Below, piece by piece: positions 42,500 through 51,331 of a stretch of DNA of 64,000 bases (the first letter of the stretch is position 1; the number at the start of each line of letters is the position of its first letter). This DNA comes from Polaribacter sp. NJDZ03 (GTDB taxonomy: Bacteria; Bacteroidota; Bacteroidia; Flavobacteriales; Flavobacteriaceae): positions 3,397,001-3,461,000 of the forward strand of contig NZ_CP079195.1 in assembly GCF_019263805.1 (NCBI RefSeq), in the 5' to 3' direction. The position numbers and the translations under genes were made by a program. Under the pieces are notes generated by a model. It worked only from the letters and a program-made list of their open reading frames with translations. It did not search any database and was not told the origin of the DNA.

Positions 42500-44467
42500 A
42501 TGACTATAATATTTCAAATTAATGAATTCCTATATGAGTTATTTCCTGTTGAAAAAAATAACTTAGTTCAGTTAAAAGAATATTTAAATAATTTTTATAC
42601 AGATGGTCCTTTTGAACCTAAAATTGAAGTGTCTGAGAGTTTAATTACCATTGATGTCGACACAAGCAAAATTATTGAAGACAAACCATTATATGAAAAA
42701 TTGGTAAATTTATGTGAAAAAGGAAACTTTAAAGAAGCTAAATCTTTGGCTCAAGAGCTAATACAGAAATCACCAAATATATCTGAATATCATAGAGTTC
42801 TAGGGCAAATTCTTTCAGAACTAGGTAATCAAGAAGGAGCAATAAATTGTTTAATAGATGCCTTAAGGTGGAATCCTAAGAATGAATATGCCTTATTAAT
42901 GATGGGGAATATTTTTTCAAAATATAAACAAGATATTGATACTGCTATTAAGTATTATAATCAAGTTCTAATTGTTAACCCTAATGAGAATATTACAATA
43001 AATAATATTGCAGCTAACCTTATGCAATTAGGTAAATTAGAAGAAGCGAAAAAGTATTTTTGGGAAGCACTTAGGATTGATAATAATTATCCAAATTCTC
43101 ATTTTGCATTAGGCATGATTGCAGAACAAGAAGAAGATTTTTCTTCTGCTTTTTATAGTACAATCCAAGCAATTAAATTAAATAAAGCTGAGGATGTACT
43201 TTTGCAAAACTCTGTCAAACAAGCTTTTTCAATAGCAAATAAAATTGCTGTATCAGATATAGGTTCAAATATTTATAAAGATTATTTAGCTAAACTAGTA
43301 TCTGATGGAGGTAAAGAAATTGGAGTTATTGCTGATTCTAATATTCCTACTGCTGCGAAATTTGAATTTGCAGAAAACTATAATAGAGCAAAACATATTG
43401 TAAAGTACAAACCTAATTACCCTGCAATTGAGCATCTTATTATGCATGAATTAGTTCATTTAGATTTTGTAATTGAAGCTAGAAAAAAAGATGTAAATCA
43501 ACTTTTTATTTCTAATCAAAATCATAAATCTAATTTTATAAATGATATAGGTGCAACAAGTAGAAAATTAACTAAGATGGGGGTTTCTAAAGAAAATATT
43601 TCAAATTATTGTTCAGGTCTTTTTGATGGTATTAATAGTCAAACATTTAATACACCAATAGATTTGTTTATTGAGAATTTTCTTTATGAGGAATTCGCAG
43701 AATTAAGACCTTATCAGTTTTTATCACTTTTTAATATGATTCAAGAAAGTGTTAAAGCGGTTACTGACAAAAAGGTATTAGAAGTTTCTCCCTCTCATAT
43801 TATTTCAAAAAGTAAAATCTACAATTTATTAAATGCAATACAGTTCAAATCTTTATATGGTGTAGATTTAATTAAGGATTTTAAAGCATCTAAAAGTGAG
43901 TTAACACTTGCTAATGATTTTTATAAAGAGTTTTTAGAGTATAAAGACGATAAAGAAGCTGGTGAAGAGTATGAATTACTTTTGCATTGGGCAGAAGATT
44001 TGAAGTTAGAAAAAAACTTTGAATTAGTGGAAGAGACTAAATATCGTAAAGGTGATAATGTAGATGATTTTATTGATGATTTAGAAAAAGATCCTTTTGG
44101 TCTTAATGAAGAGAACTCCGAAAAAGTTAGTGAAATGGAAACTTTTCAAAAATCTCAGGCTGATATAGGTTTAAACATGGCTGTTGTTATGTTTATGGTA
44201 GATGCTCTTCAGTTTTTTGAAAATCAGTCTAAAGAAGAAATTAAGAAAATAGCGTTTGAAATTGCTATGCAAGGAACTCAAGGTTATAATCCCGAAAATA
44301 AAGATTATCGTATTAGTGCTATAAAAGGTAAGTTGTTTTCTGGTTATCATATTCTTTCATATTATTATGTTAGTTGGTCTTTAGCTATACCCGAAATGCT
44401 CTCACAGTTACATTTACCTTATGATGAAGAATATAAATTAGCTAGAACAATACATAAAAAAAAGTAG
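42500..44467 (+). CDS. TPR protein with HExxH metallopeptidase-like domain
   Basis: 655 residues, soluble. TPR repeats cover about residues 62-230 (NFKEAKSLAQELIQKSPNIS, GNQEGAINCLIDALRWNP, IAANLMQLGKLEEAKKYFWE). A second region has IEHLIMHELVHLDFVIEAR, an HExxH motif at residues 316-320, followed by FLYEEFAELRPYQF which could give the third zinc ligand. The C-terminal third is helical with an acidic linker. I do not recognise a named family. It starts 7 nt after the truncated methyltransferase and ends 2 nt before the MazG-like gene. Confidence 0.78.
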   Translation: MTIIFQINEFLYELFPVEKNNLVQLKEYLNNFYTDGPFEPKIEVSESLITIDVDTSKIIEDKPLYEKLVNLCEKGNFKEAKSLAQELIQKSPNISEYHRVLGQILSELGNQEGAINCLIDALRWNPKNEYALLMMGNIFSKYKQDIDTAIKYYNQVLIVNPNENITINNIAANLMQLGKLEEAKKYFWEALRIDNNYPNSHFALGMIAEQEEDFSSAFYSTIQAIKLNKAEDVLLQNSVKQAFSIANKIAVSDIGSNIYKDYLAKLVSDGGKEIGVIADSNIPTAAKFEFAENYNRAKHIVKYKPNYPAIEHLIMHELVHLDFVIEARKKDVNQLFISNQNHKSNFINDIGATSRKLTKMGVSKENISNYCSGLFDGINSQTFNTPIDLFIENFLYEEFAELRPYQFLSLFNMIQESVKAVTDKKVLEVSPSHIISKSKIYNLLNAIQFKSLYGVDLIKDFKASKSELTLANDFYKEFLEYKDDKEAGEEYELLLHWAEDLKLEKNFELVEETKYRKGDNVDDFIDDLEKDPFGLNEENSEKVSEMETFQKSQADIGLNMAVVMFMVDALQFFENQSKEEIKKIAFEIAMQGTQGYNPENKDYRISAIKGKLFSGYHILSYYYVSWSLAIPEMLSQLHLPYDEEYKLARTIHKKK

Positions 44468-44469
44468 AT

Positions 44470-44799
44470 ATGTCAGATATTAAAGAAATAACTGATGCAC
44501 TTTTAAAGTTTAGGGATGAAAGAGATTGGGAACAATTTCATAATCCAAAAGATTTAGCATTAGCTATAAATATTGAAGCTGGGGAGCTTTTAGAAGAGTT
44601 CTTATGGAAGAGCTATCAAGATGCAAAAAAAGATAGGGTAAAAGAAGAATTGTCAGATGTCTTTGCCTATGCTTTTTTACTTGCTGAAAAATTTGATTTT
44701 GATGTTAAAGAAATAGTTCTTGATAAAATAAAAAGTAACGGAAAAAAATACCCAATTGATAAAGCAAAAGGAACTGCTAAAAAGTATAGTGATCTATGA
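44470..44799 (+). CDS. MazG-like nucleotide pyrophosphohydrolase
   Basis: 109 residues, single MazG-like domain: NPKDLALAINIEAGELLEEF gives the ExxEE metal site, and VKEELSDVFAYAFLLAEKF gives the ExxD site, both needed to bind Mg2+ and hydrolyse NTPs or dNTPs to monophosphate. The protein lies between the TPR/HExxH gene (2 nt) and the GIY-YIG/SF1 fusion (4-nt ATGA overlap), so all three are tightly coupled. In this setting it could remove a nucleotide needed by phage or act on an alarmone; that is inference. Confidence 0.88.
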   Translation: MSDIKEITDALLKFRDERDWEQFHNPKDLALAINIEAGELLEEFLWKSYQDAKKDRVKEELSDVFAYAFLLAEKFDFDVKEIVLDKIKSNGKKYPIDKAKGTAKKYSDL

Positions 44800-47015
44800 A
44801 TTTATCCTTTGAGTTATCAGTGGAAGTTTCTGAACGATATGATTTCAATAAAAAATCGTTAGATAAAATAAATGAAAATCCTTGGGTGAAAAACCAATGG
44901 CCTCTAGTCTATTTTATACAGAATGAAGGAAAACGAGTTGCTTATGTAGGTGAATCAACAAATTTTTCAAACCGAATTAAAAATCATTTAGCAAATCCTA
45001 AAAAAGCTAATGCATTCAATCAAATATCAATAATTGGTTCTGATAAATTTAATAAATCAGCGACACTTGATATCGAATCAAAATTGATTCAATACATTTC
45101 CTCTGAAGGTACTTATGAATTACATAACGGAAATCACGGATTAATTAATCATAATTATTACCAACAAGACTTATATAAAAACCTATTCAAAGATATTTGG
45201 GGCAAACTAATAGAGAATAAAATTGTCAGCAAATCTTTAGAAGAAATTGAAAACACAGAACTATTTAAATATTCTCCATACAAATCACTTAATGAAGACC
45301 AATATAATTCTGTATTAGAAATTATTGAAGCTCTAACAAAGAAAAAATCTAGTAAAATTTTCATTAAAGGAAGTGCAGGAACAGGAAAAACAATTCTCGC
45401 CACCTATTTAATAAAACTCCTTGGCTCTGATATTTCTGACACTAATATGGATGATTTTAGTGATAATGAAATTCAAGAAATAAATCTATTACGAGCATAT
45501 AAAATCAAGTACCCAAAAGCAGAAATTGGGTTTGTTGTCGCAATGAGTTCTTTACGAAAGACTTTGCAAAATGTATTTAGGAAAATACCAGAATTAAAAT
45601 CATCAATGATAATTAGTCCTTCAGATACTTTCAGGAAAAAGTACGATTTACTAATTATTGATGAAGCTCATCGTCTAAGACAATATAAAAATATTGGATG
45701 GATGGGGGTTTTCAAGAAAAATAATCAAAAACTGGGTCTAGATAATACTGGGACTGAATTAGATTGGATAATTGCAAATAGTACAAATCAAATATTCTTT
45801 TACGATTCAGCACAATCAGTTAAACCATCTGATATTCCTTCTTCTCATTTTGATAAATTATTAAATGAACCTAATACCATTGAAATAGAACTTAAATCTC
45901 AAATGCGTTCTAATGGTGGTAATGATTACATCACATTTGTAGACGATTTGCTAAATATTAAACGAGAAAACAAAAGTTTTTATACTCCTGAGAAATATGA
46001 TATAGTTGTTTTTGACTCTATGAAAGATATGTATGAGCAATTATCAATCAAAGAAGAAAAATATGGTTTATGTAGATTAGTTGCAGGATATTCTTGGCCT
46101 TGGTTATCAGACCCAAAGAAAAAGACTGATCAAGACCTTAACGCAATTGATATTGCAATTGATGGTGTTGAATTACAATGGAACAAAACCGATAAGGATT
46201 GGATAAATTCAGAAGATTCTTTCAGACAAGTTGGTTGTATTCATACAACCCAAGGATATGATTTAAATTATACGGGAGTTATTTTCGGAGAAGAAATTTC
46301 GTTTAATAAATCCACTAGAGTAATCGAAATAGATAAAGCAAAGTACTTTGATAAAAATGGAAAAAGAGGATTAGACAACATTGAAGAACTTAAAGCTTAT
46401 ATAATCAATATTTACAAAACGATAATGTTTAGAGGTATTAAAGGAGTTTATATTTATGCTTGTGACAAGGATCTAAGAGAATACTTTAAAGAACATATTT
46501 CCTCCTACAAATCTGAAAGTAAATTAAGAACTTTACCTTTTATAGATGTTAAACCTTTTGTAAATGCAGTTCCTATATTTGACATATATGCTGCTGCTGG
46601 CGGATTTAGTGAATTACAAATTCAGACTGAATATGAAAATTATGACTGGGTAGAATTGCCTATTAACATATCTGCAAGAAAAGACTATTTTGTTTGCCAA
46701 ATTATTGGCGAATCAATGAATAAAAAGATCGAAAATGGTTCTTGGTGTTTATTCAAAAAAGACCCAGGTGGAAGTAGAGAAGGTAAAATTGTACTAGTTG
46801 AACATTATAACATTCAAGATGCTGATTTTGGTTCTGGCTTGACAATTAAATCATATCATAGTGTAAAAAGTATATCAGAAGAAAGTTGGTCTCATAAATC
46901 AATTACATTAAAGCCTCTATCATTTGATTCTACGTTTGAAGATATAGTATTAGATGGAAACGAAATAAGCGAACTAAAAGTTATTGGTGAATTTGTTACA
47001 ATACTAGACATTTGA
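44796..47015 (+). CDS. GIY-YIG nuclease + DUF2075 SF1-type ATPase + S24/LexA-like fusion
   Basis: 739 residues with three regions. (1) Residues about 35-125: GIY-YIG-type nuclease, with WPLVYFIQ and VAYVGESTNFSNRIKNHL in place of the GIY and YIG motifs. (2) About 160-575: DUF2075-type helicase-like ATPase, Walker A GSAGTGKT (192-199), Walker B LLIIDEAHRLRQ (285-296), SQMRSNGG and HTTQGYDLNYTGVIFGEE motifs. (3) About 590-739: S24 peptidase fold as in LexA/UmuD and phage repressors, with Ser640 in IIGESMNKKIENG and a candidate Lys685 in LTIKSYHS. Its start overlaps the MazG stop by 4 nt. It is the likely effector of the cassette. The combination of nuclease, motor and self-cleaving repressor-like domain is unusual. 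Confidence 0.85.
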   Translation: MNLSFELSVEVSERYDFNKKSLDKINENPWVKNQWPLVYFIQNEGKRVAYVGESTNFSNRIKNHLANPKKANAFNQISIIGSDKFNKSATLDIESKLIQYISSEGTYELHNGNHGLINHNYYQQDLYKNLFKDIWGKLIENKIVSKSLEEIENTELFKYSPYKSLNEDQYNSVLEIIEALTKKKSSKIFIKGSAGTGKTILATYLIKLLGSDISDTNMDDFSDNEIQEINLLRAYKIKYPKAEIGFVVAMSSLRKTLQNVFRKIPELKSSMIISPSDTFRKKYDLLIIDEAHRLRQYKNIGWMGVFKKNNQKLGLDNTGTELDWIIANSTNQIFFYDSAQSVKPSDIPSSHFDKLLNEPNTIEIELKSQMRSNGGNDYITFVDDLLNIKRENKSFYTPEKYDIVVFDSMKDMYEQLSIKEEKYGLCRLVAGYSWPWLSDPKKKTDQDLNAIDIAIDGVELQWNKTDKDWINSEDSFRQVGCIHTTQGYDLNYTGVIFGEEISFNKSTRVIEIDKAKYFDKNGKRGLDNIEELKAYIINIYKTIMFRGIKGVYIYACDKDLREYFKEHISSYKSESKLRTLPFIDVKPFVNAVPIFDIYAAAGGFSELQIQTEYENYDWVELPINISARKDYFVCQIIGESMNKKIENGSWCLFKKDPGGSREGKIVLVEHYNIQDADFGSGLTIKSYHSVKSISEESWSHKSITLKPLSFDSTFEDIVLDGNEISELKVIGEFVTILDI

Positions 47016-47622
47016 CATACTTCAAAAAGGTCGTTCTACCATTACAGAACATCTTAAAAACCTGTTTAGTACCCAAGAATTACAAGAAAGTTTAGTGTGT
47101 CGGGATTTCCGACATACTGCCAACGATGGTAAAACTGCGGTACGTTTATACACCAAAGACGGCAATGTTTGGATGAACCAAAGTCAGCTTGCAGTACTTT
47201 TTGACACCTCTAAACAAAATATAGGTCAGCATACATCTAACATACTAGAAGAAAAAGAGTTAGAAGAAAATTCAGTTGTAAAGAATTACTTTACAACTGG
47301 TATTTTATATTCAAAAAAATTAATTGAAGGAAGGAAACCTAATTTTTATATAGCATCTAAAGTAGCATCGGTAGTTGATGAAAAAGGAGAATATATAAAG
47401 ATGAGAGGGATTGATAATGATTATATTCAAAAAATAATAACAGATTATCTTACAAAGTTTGAGAGCGCTAAAAGAAGTGATTTAGAAAATGTTCTATTAA
47501 ATAAATTATCCGAAGGTTTAGACATTTCTCAAAAAATAAATAAAATAAAAAATAGTATTCAAGCATTAAAAAAGCAAGGTGTTATAGTTGTTGAAGGCAA
47601 ACTTTGGAAAATGTCTAAATAA
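47016..47622 (+). pseudogene. Chimeric remnant of RhuM-like genes and an AlbA_2/RecG-like regulator
   Basis: One reading frame from about 47014 to 47622 joins three unrelated pieces. The first, LQKGRSTITEHLKNLFSTQE plus LVCRDFRHTANDGK, is the middle of a RhuM-family protein. The second, LYTKDGNVWMNQSQLAVLFD through LEENSVVKNYFTT, is the start of another RhuM. The third, NFYIASKVASVVDEKGEYIK to the stop, with a KLSEGLDISQKINKIKNSIQ winged-helix-like end, resembles the C-terminus of AlbA_2 (Schlafen-like) ATP-binding regulators. The frame opens from a GTG at 47095 (175 codons) but lacks complete domains. It marks the right edge of the cassette. Confidence 0.65.
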
Positions 47623-47872
47623 AAATAGTTAGACATTTTTAGACGAGAATTAGTTAAACTTTAGACGTTTTTAGCTGAGTTTTAGTTATAAAAGTTAATT
47701 AAGGTGTTTAAGAGCAGTGATTTATGAAATTTAATTTTAGACATTTTAGACGAGATTTAGACATTTATGTCAGGTATAGTACAAGTAAAATACCGTCATT
47801 TCATGCAAAAAAATCTACTAAGCAATATTTTAAATCAATTAAGCAAGAATAAAAAAAGCTAAAAAAAAGAAA
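47623..47872. other. Decayed spacer with TTTAGACATTTT/TAGACGAGA repeats
   Basis: 250 bp before the SF2 helicase. The motif TTTAGACATTTTAGACGAGA and close variants (TTAGACATTTTTAGACGAGA, TTTAGACGTTTTTAGC) recur about three times. The plus frame after the previous stop reads LDIFRREL, TFLAEF, NLILDILDEI between stops, which may be decayed coding sequence. No promoter is evident. Confidence 0.35.
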
Positions 47873-49819
47873 ATGCCAAATTTAGTAAACGTAGCATACC
47901 ACCAAACAGGAAATAGTAAAAGTACCAATGAGTACGGAATGCGAGAAATGCAAGAACGTGCCTTTGAGTATAGTGATGCGCAGTATATACTATTAAAATC
48001 GCCACCAGCATCTGGTAAATCAAGAGCATTAATGTTTTTGGGTTTAGACAAACTCATCAATCAAGGTATTAAAAAAGTAATTGTTGCGGTGCCAGAGCGT
48101 TCTATTGGTAGTTCATTTGCTGTAACAGATTTAAAAACCTATGGTTTTTTTGCTAATTGGTCTCCAAAAGAAGCATACAATTTATGTACACCAGGTAGTG
48201 ATGGCAGTAAAAGTAAAGTAACTGCTTTTCATAATTTTATGAATAATGACGAGCAAATTTTAATCTGTACACACGCTACATTGCGCTTTGCTTGTGAAGG
48301 TTTAGACGAAACGAAGTTTAATAATACCTTATTGGCAATAGATGAATTTCATCATGTTTCTGTTTCCGCAGATAACAAGTTAGGAGAAATTTTAAAAAAT
48401 ATCATCAATACATCTACGGCACATATTGTTGCCATGACAGGTTCTTATTTTAGAGGAGATTCCGTACCAATTTTAATGCCAGAAGATGAAGCGAAGTTTA
48501 CAAAAGTTACGTACAATTATTACGAACAATTAAATGGTTATAATTATCTAAAAACATTAGGTATTGGGTATCATTTTTATCAAGGTAAATATACTTCTGC
48601 CATCATGGAAGTGTTAGATACCGATAAAAAAACAATATTACACATACCAAATGTAAACTCAGGAGAATCTACCAAAGACAAAGAAAACGAAGTCAATTTT
48701 ATAATTGATGCCATTGGCGATGTGGTAAAGCAAGATGAAGCAACAGGCGTTATTTTTGTAAAAAGAAAGTCTGATGGTAAAATCTTAAAAATTGCCGATT
48801 TAGTAGAAGACACCTCAAAAGAAAGAGAAAAAATACAAAACTACTTACGTGTAAGTGATGCGGTAGATGCTATAGACATCATTATTGCTTTAGGAATGGC
48901 AAAAGAAGGTTTTGATTGGCCGTATTGCGAACATGCACTTACGGTAGGTTATAGAGGTTCGTTAACAGAAGTCATTCAAATTATTGGTAGAGCAACAAGA
49001 GATAGTACTAATAAAACACACGCACAGTTTACCAACTTAATCGCACAACCAGATGCACAAGATGATGAGGTAAAACTTTCTGTAAATAACATGCTAAAAG
49101 CAATAACAGCATCTTTATTAATGGAGCAAGTTTTAGCACCAAATTGGACCTTTAAAACCAAACATGATATTGATGATGGTACAAAGGCAAAGCCAGGAGA
49201 GATACGAATTAGAGGTTTAAAAGAACCTACTTCTCAACGTGTAAAAGATATTATTGAAGCAGATTTAACCGATTTAAAAGCAGATATATTTCAAGATAAG
49301 GAAATGCTAAAAGCAATGCCAGATGAATCTTTAGATCCTAAGGTAATAAACAAGTCGTTAATACCAAAGGTAATAAGAATGAAGTACCCAGACCTTACAG
49401 AAGAGCAAGTAGAAGAAGTTAGGCAATATGTGGTAGCAGATTCAGTCATTAAAAACGGAACAATTAAAGAAGTAGCCGACAAAAGATTTATAAGAATGGC
49501 AGGTTCCTTTGTAGATATAGACGATCTTCATATCGATTTAATAGACAGTGTAAATCCGTTTCAAGAAGCATTTGAAGTATTGTCTAAATCAGTATCATCT
49601 AAAACTTTAAAAGTAATACAAGATACTATTGAAGCTACTCGTATAAAAATGGATTTTGAAGAAGCAAAAATATTGTGGCCTAAAATTAATGAGTTTGTAA
49701 AAACACACAATCGCCAGCCAAATATAAATTCTGTAATAGGTTCAGAAAAAAGACTGGCAGAATGTATTATTTATTTAAAAGCAGAAAAACAAAAAAGAGC
49801 AGCACAAAACAATGGATAA
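47873..49819 (+). CDS. SF2 DEAD/DEAH-type helicase of a restriction-type locus
   Basis: 648 residues. Walker A SPPASGKSRA (PPASGKS at 44-50), DExH motif LLAIDEFHHV (157-160), motif III-like VAMTGSYF, and motif VI QIIGRATRDS (369-376) define a superfamily 2 translocase. The C-terminal part (about 600-640) holds a helicase-associated-like helix bundle (WPKINEFVKTHNRQPN). Its start is clear at the ATG at 47873. It overlaps the following nuclease gene by 8 nt. In related loci such a helicase and nuclease accompany the MmeI-like methyltransferase that is truncated here. Confidence 0.87.
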   Translation: MPNLVNVAYHQTGNSKSTNEYGMREMQERAFEYSDAQYILLKSPPASGKSRALMFLGLDKLINQGIKKVIVAVPERSIGSSFAVTDLKTYGFFANWSPKEAYNLCTPGSDGSKSKVTAFHNFMNNDEQILICTHATLRFACEGLDETKFNNTLLAIDEFHHVSVSADNKLGEILKNIINTSTAHIVAMTGSYFRGDSVPILMPEDEAKFTKVTYNYYEQLNGYNYLKTLGIGYHFYQGKYTSAIMEVLDTDKKTILHIPNVNSGESTKDKENEVNFIIDAIGDVVKQDEATGVIFVKRKSDGKILKIADLVEDTSKEREKIQNYLRVSDAVDAIDIIIALGMAKEGFDWPYCEHALTVGYRGSLTEVIQIIGRATRDSTNKTHAQFTNLIAQPDAQDDEVKLSVNNMLKAITASLLMEQVLAPNWTFKTKHDIDDGTKAKPGEIRIRGLKEPTSQRVKDIIEADLTDLKADIFQDKEMLKAMPDESLDPKVINKSLIPKVIRMKYPDLTEEQVEEVRQYVVADSVIKNGTIKEVADKRFIRMAGSFVDIDDLHIDLIDSVNPFQEAFEVLSKSVSSKTLKVIQDTIEATRIKMDFEEAKILWPKINEFVKTHNRQPNINSVIGSEKRLAECIIYLKAEKQKRAAQNNG

Positions 49820-51008
49820 GGAACGTATTTTAGACGAAATATTTAGCGACGATCCGTTAGGTTTATTGGTTGTAAAGCCTGTAAGAACTGCGGTTCGTAC
49901 TTCTGATGAAAGATTAGCGTCTTCTTTTGATGCCATCAATGATTTTTTTGATAAAAATAAAAGAGAACCAAAACCAGATTTGTCAAATATTTCTGAGTAT
50001 CAATTGTACGCAACTTTAAAAGGATTGCGAGAAAATAATGAGAAAAGTTTAGCTTTAGAGCCACAAGATAAATATGGCTTATTACCTACGGAACAAAAAG
50101 AGATTAACTCTATTGATGATATTTTTAATGATGATGCTTTAGATATTTTTAGTGATGATGCCGAAGGTTTATTTGATTTTAAACACACACCAAAAGACTT
50201 TAAAAGAGCAGAAACAGATTTTGTTGGTAAAAGAGTTCCTTGTAAAAATTTTAAAGATTATGAGGATTTGTTTAAAGAAGTTCAAAGTGATTTGAATTTA
50301 GGCAAACGCAAATTAGTAGACTTTAAAGAGAAGAATTTAAGAATCGGGAATTACTATGTTCACAATGGCATCTTATTTTTATTAGAAAGCATCAATTATA
50401 CTAAAAAAGAGCATTACAGAAAAGATGGAACAAGAGTTAGAGAAGACGGAAGAACGAGGTGTATTTTCGAAAATGGTACTGAATCTAATATTCTAAAACG
50501 CTCTGTAGAAAAAAATTTATACGCTAACGGAAGCGTTGTTACAGAAAATATGGATCATATTTCGGAAGAGTTTATAGAAAAATTTAGTGATATTACAGAA
50601 AAGGACAAAGAAGCAGGTTATATCTATGTTTTAAAATCTGAAAGTAAAAAAGAAGAAATAGCAACTATACAGAATTTATATAAAATAGGGTATTCTACAA
50701 ACTCAGTAGAAGAACGTATTAAAAATGCAGAAAAAGAAGTCACCTATTTAATGGCAGCTGTAAAAATAGAATCTTCTTGGAAATGCTATAATATGAACGC
50801 TCAAAAGTTTGAGAAACTAATTCATAAATTCTTCGGGAACTCTTGCTTAGAAGTAGATGTGTTTGATGAAAAAGGAAGAAGACACACGCCTAGAGAATGG
50901 TTTATAGTGCCCTTAGAAGCGATAGAGCAAGCAATAGCGCTAATTATAACCGAAAAAATAATGGAGTATAAATACGATGCAGAAAATCAAATAGTGGTTG
51001 TTCGGTAG
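49812..51008 (+). CDS. T5orf172-type GIY-YIG nuclease, partner of the SF2 helicase
   Basis: 398 residues. The N-terminus (about 35-80) has FDAINDFFDKNKREPKPDLS, resembling the helicase-associated module at the helicase C-terminus. Acidic repeats follow (SIDDIFNDDALDIFSDDAEG). The catalytic domain is at about 265-385: GYIYVLKS (269-276), LYKIGYSTNSVEERIKNAE (YKIGYS at 290-295), EKLIHKFF and REWFIVPL, matching T5orf172/Mug113-type GIY-YIG nucleases. It starts inside the helicase gene (8-nt overlap), so translation is coupled. With the methyltransferase broken, either the pair works alone or it is on the way to loss. Confidence 0.85.
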   Translation: MDKERILDEIFSDDPLGLLVVKPVRTAVRTSDERLASSFDAINDFFDKNKREPKPDLSNISEYQLYATLKGLRENNEKSLALEPQDKYGLLPTEQKEINSIDDIFNDDALDIFSDDAEGLFDFKHTPKDFKRAETDFVGKRVPCKNFKDYEDLFKEVQSDLNLGKRKLVDFKEKNLRIGNYYVHNGILFLLESINYTKKEHYRKDGTRVREDGRTRCIFENGTESNILKRSVEKNLYANGSVVTENMDHISEEFIEKFSDITEKDKEAGYIYVLKSESKKEEIATIQNLYKIGYSTNSVEERIKNAEKEVTYLMAAVKIESSWKCYNMNAQKFEKLIHKFFGNSCLEVDVFDEKGRRHTPREWFIVPLEAIEQAIALIITEKIMEYKYDAENQIVVVR

Positions 51009-51150
51009 GTAGGGCGGTTTAATTAAAAGCTGTTTTTGAAAAACTTAGATTATTTTTAAAGTTATGTAGTAAATGCCTCTTTAAAATACCTAAAATATTT
51101 TAGAGTGAATGGATTAATTCTAAAAAAGTGGGCAAATTGTGTAAAAATGA

Positions 51151-51192
51151 AAAAACCAGTAATTTACAAATCGTTGTAAAGTACTGGTTTTA
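51151..51192 (-). terminator. Terminator hairpin downstream of tRNA-Arg
   Basis: Arms AAACCAGTA / TACTGGTTT extended by TTTAC / GTAAA. On the minus strand it follows the tRNA CCA end directly. Confidence 0.75.
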
Positions 51193-51193
51193 T

Positions 51194-51270
51194 TGGTGAC
51201 CTCGGCTGGATTCAAACCAGCAACCTCTTGAGCCGTAATCAAGTGCGCTATTCAGTTGCGCCACGAGGCC
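51194..51270 (-). tRNA. tRNA-Arg(ACG), CCA encoded
   Basis: 77 nt on the minus strand. Acceptor stem GGCCTCG pairs with CGAGGTC, then discriminator A and an encoded CCA. The anticodon arm is CTTGA-TTACGGC-TCAAG with anticodon ACG. The T arm is TGCTGG-TTTGAATC-CAGC type. Its 3' end points at the accessory island (nearest gene end 51008), the usual face for tRNA-targeted integration. Confidence 0.93.
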
Positions 51271-51331
51271 GTTAAGCGGGTGCAAATATAGTTTCCTTTT
51301 TTTGATTTAGAAAGATAAATGTCATTTTTTT

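Noticed and set aside
47623..47872. TTTAGAC repeats as a CRISPR-like array
   Set aside because: Repeat units are short, irregular and without uniform spacers; no cas genes are present.
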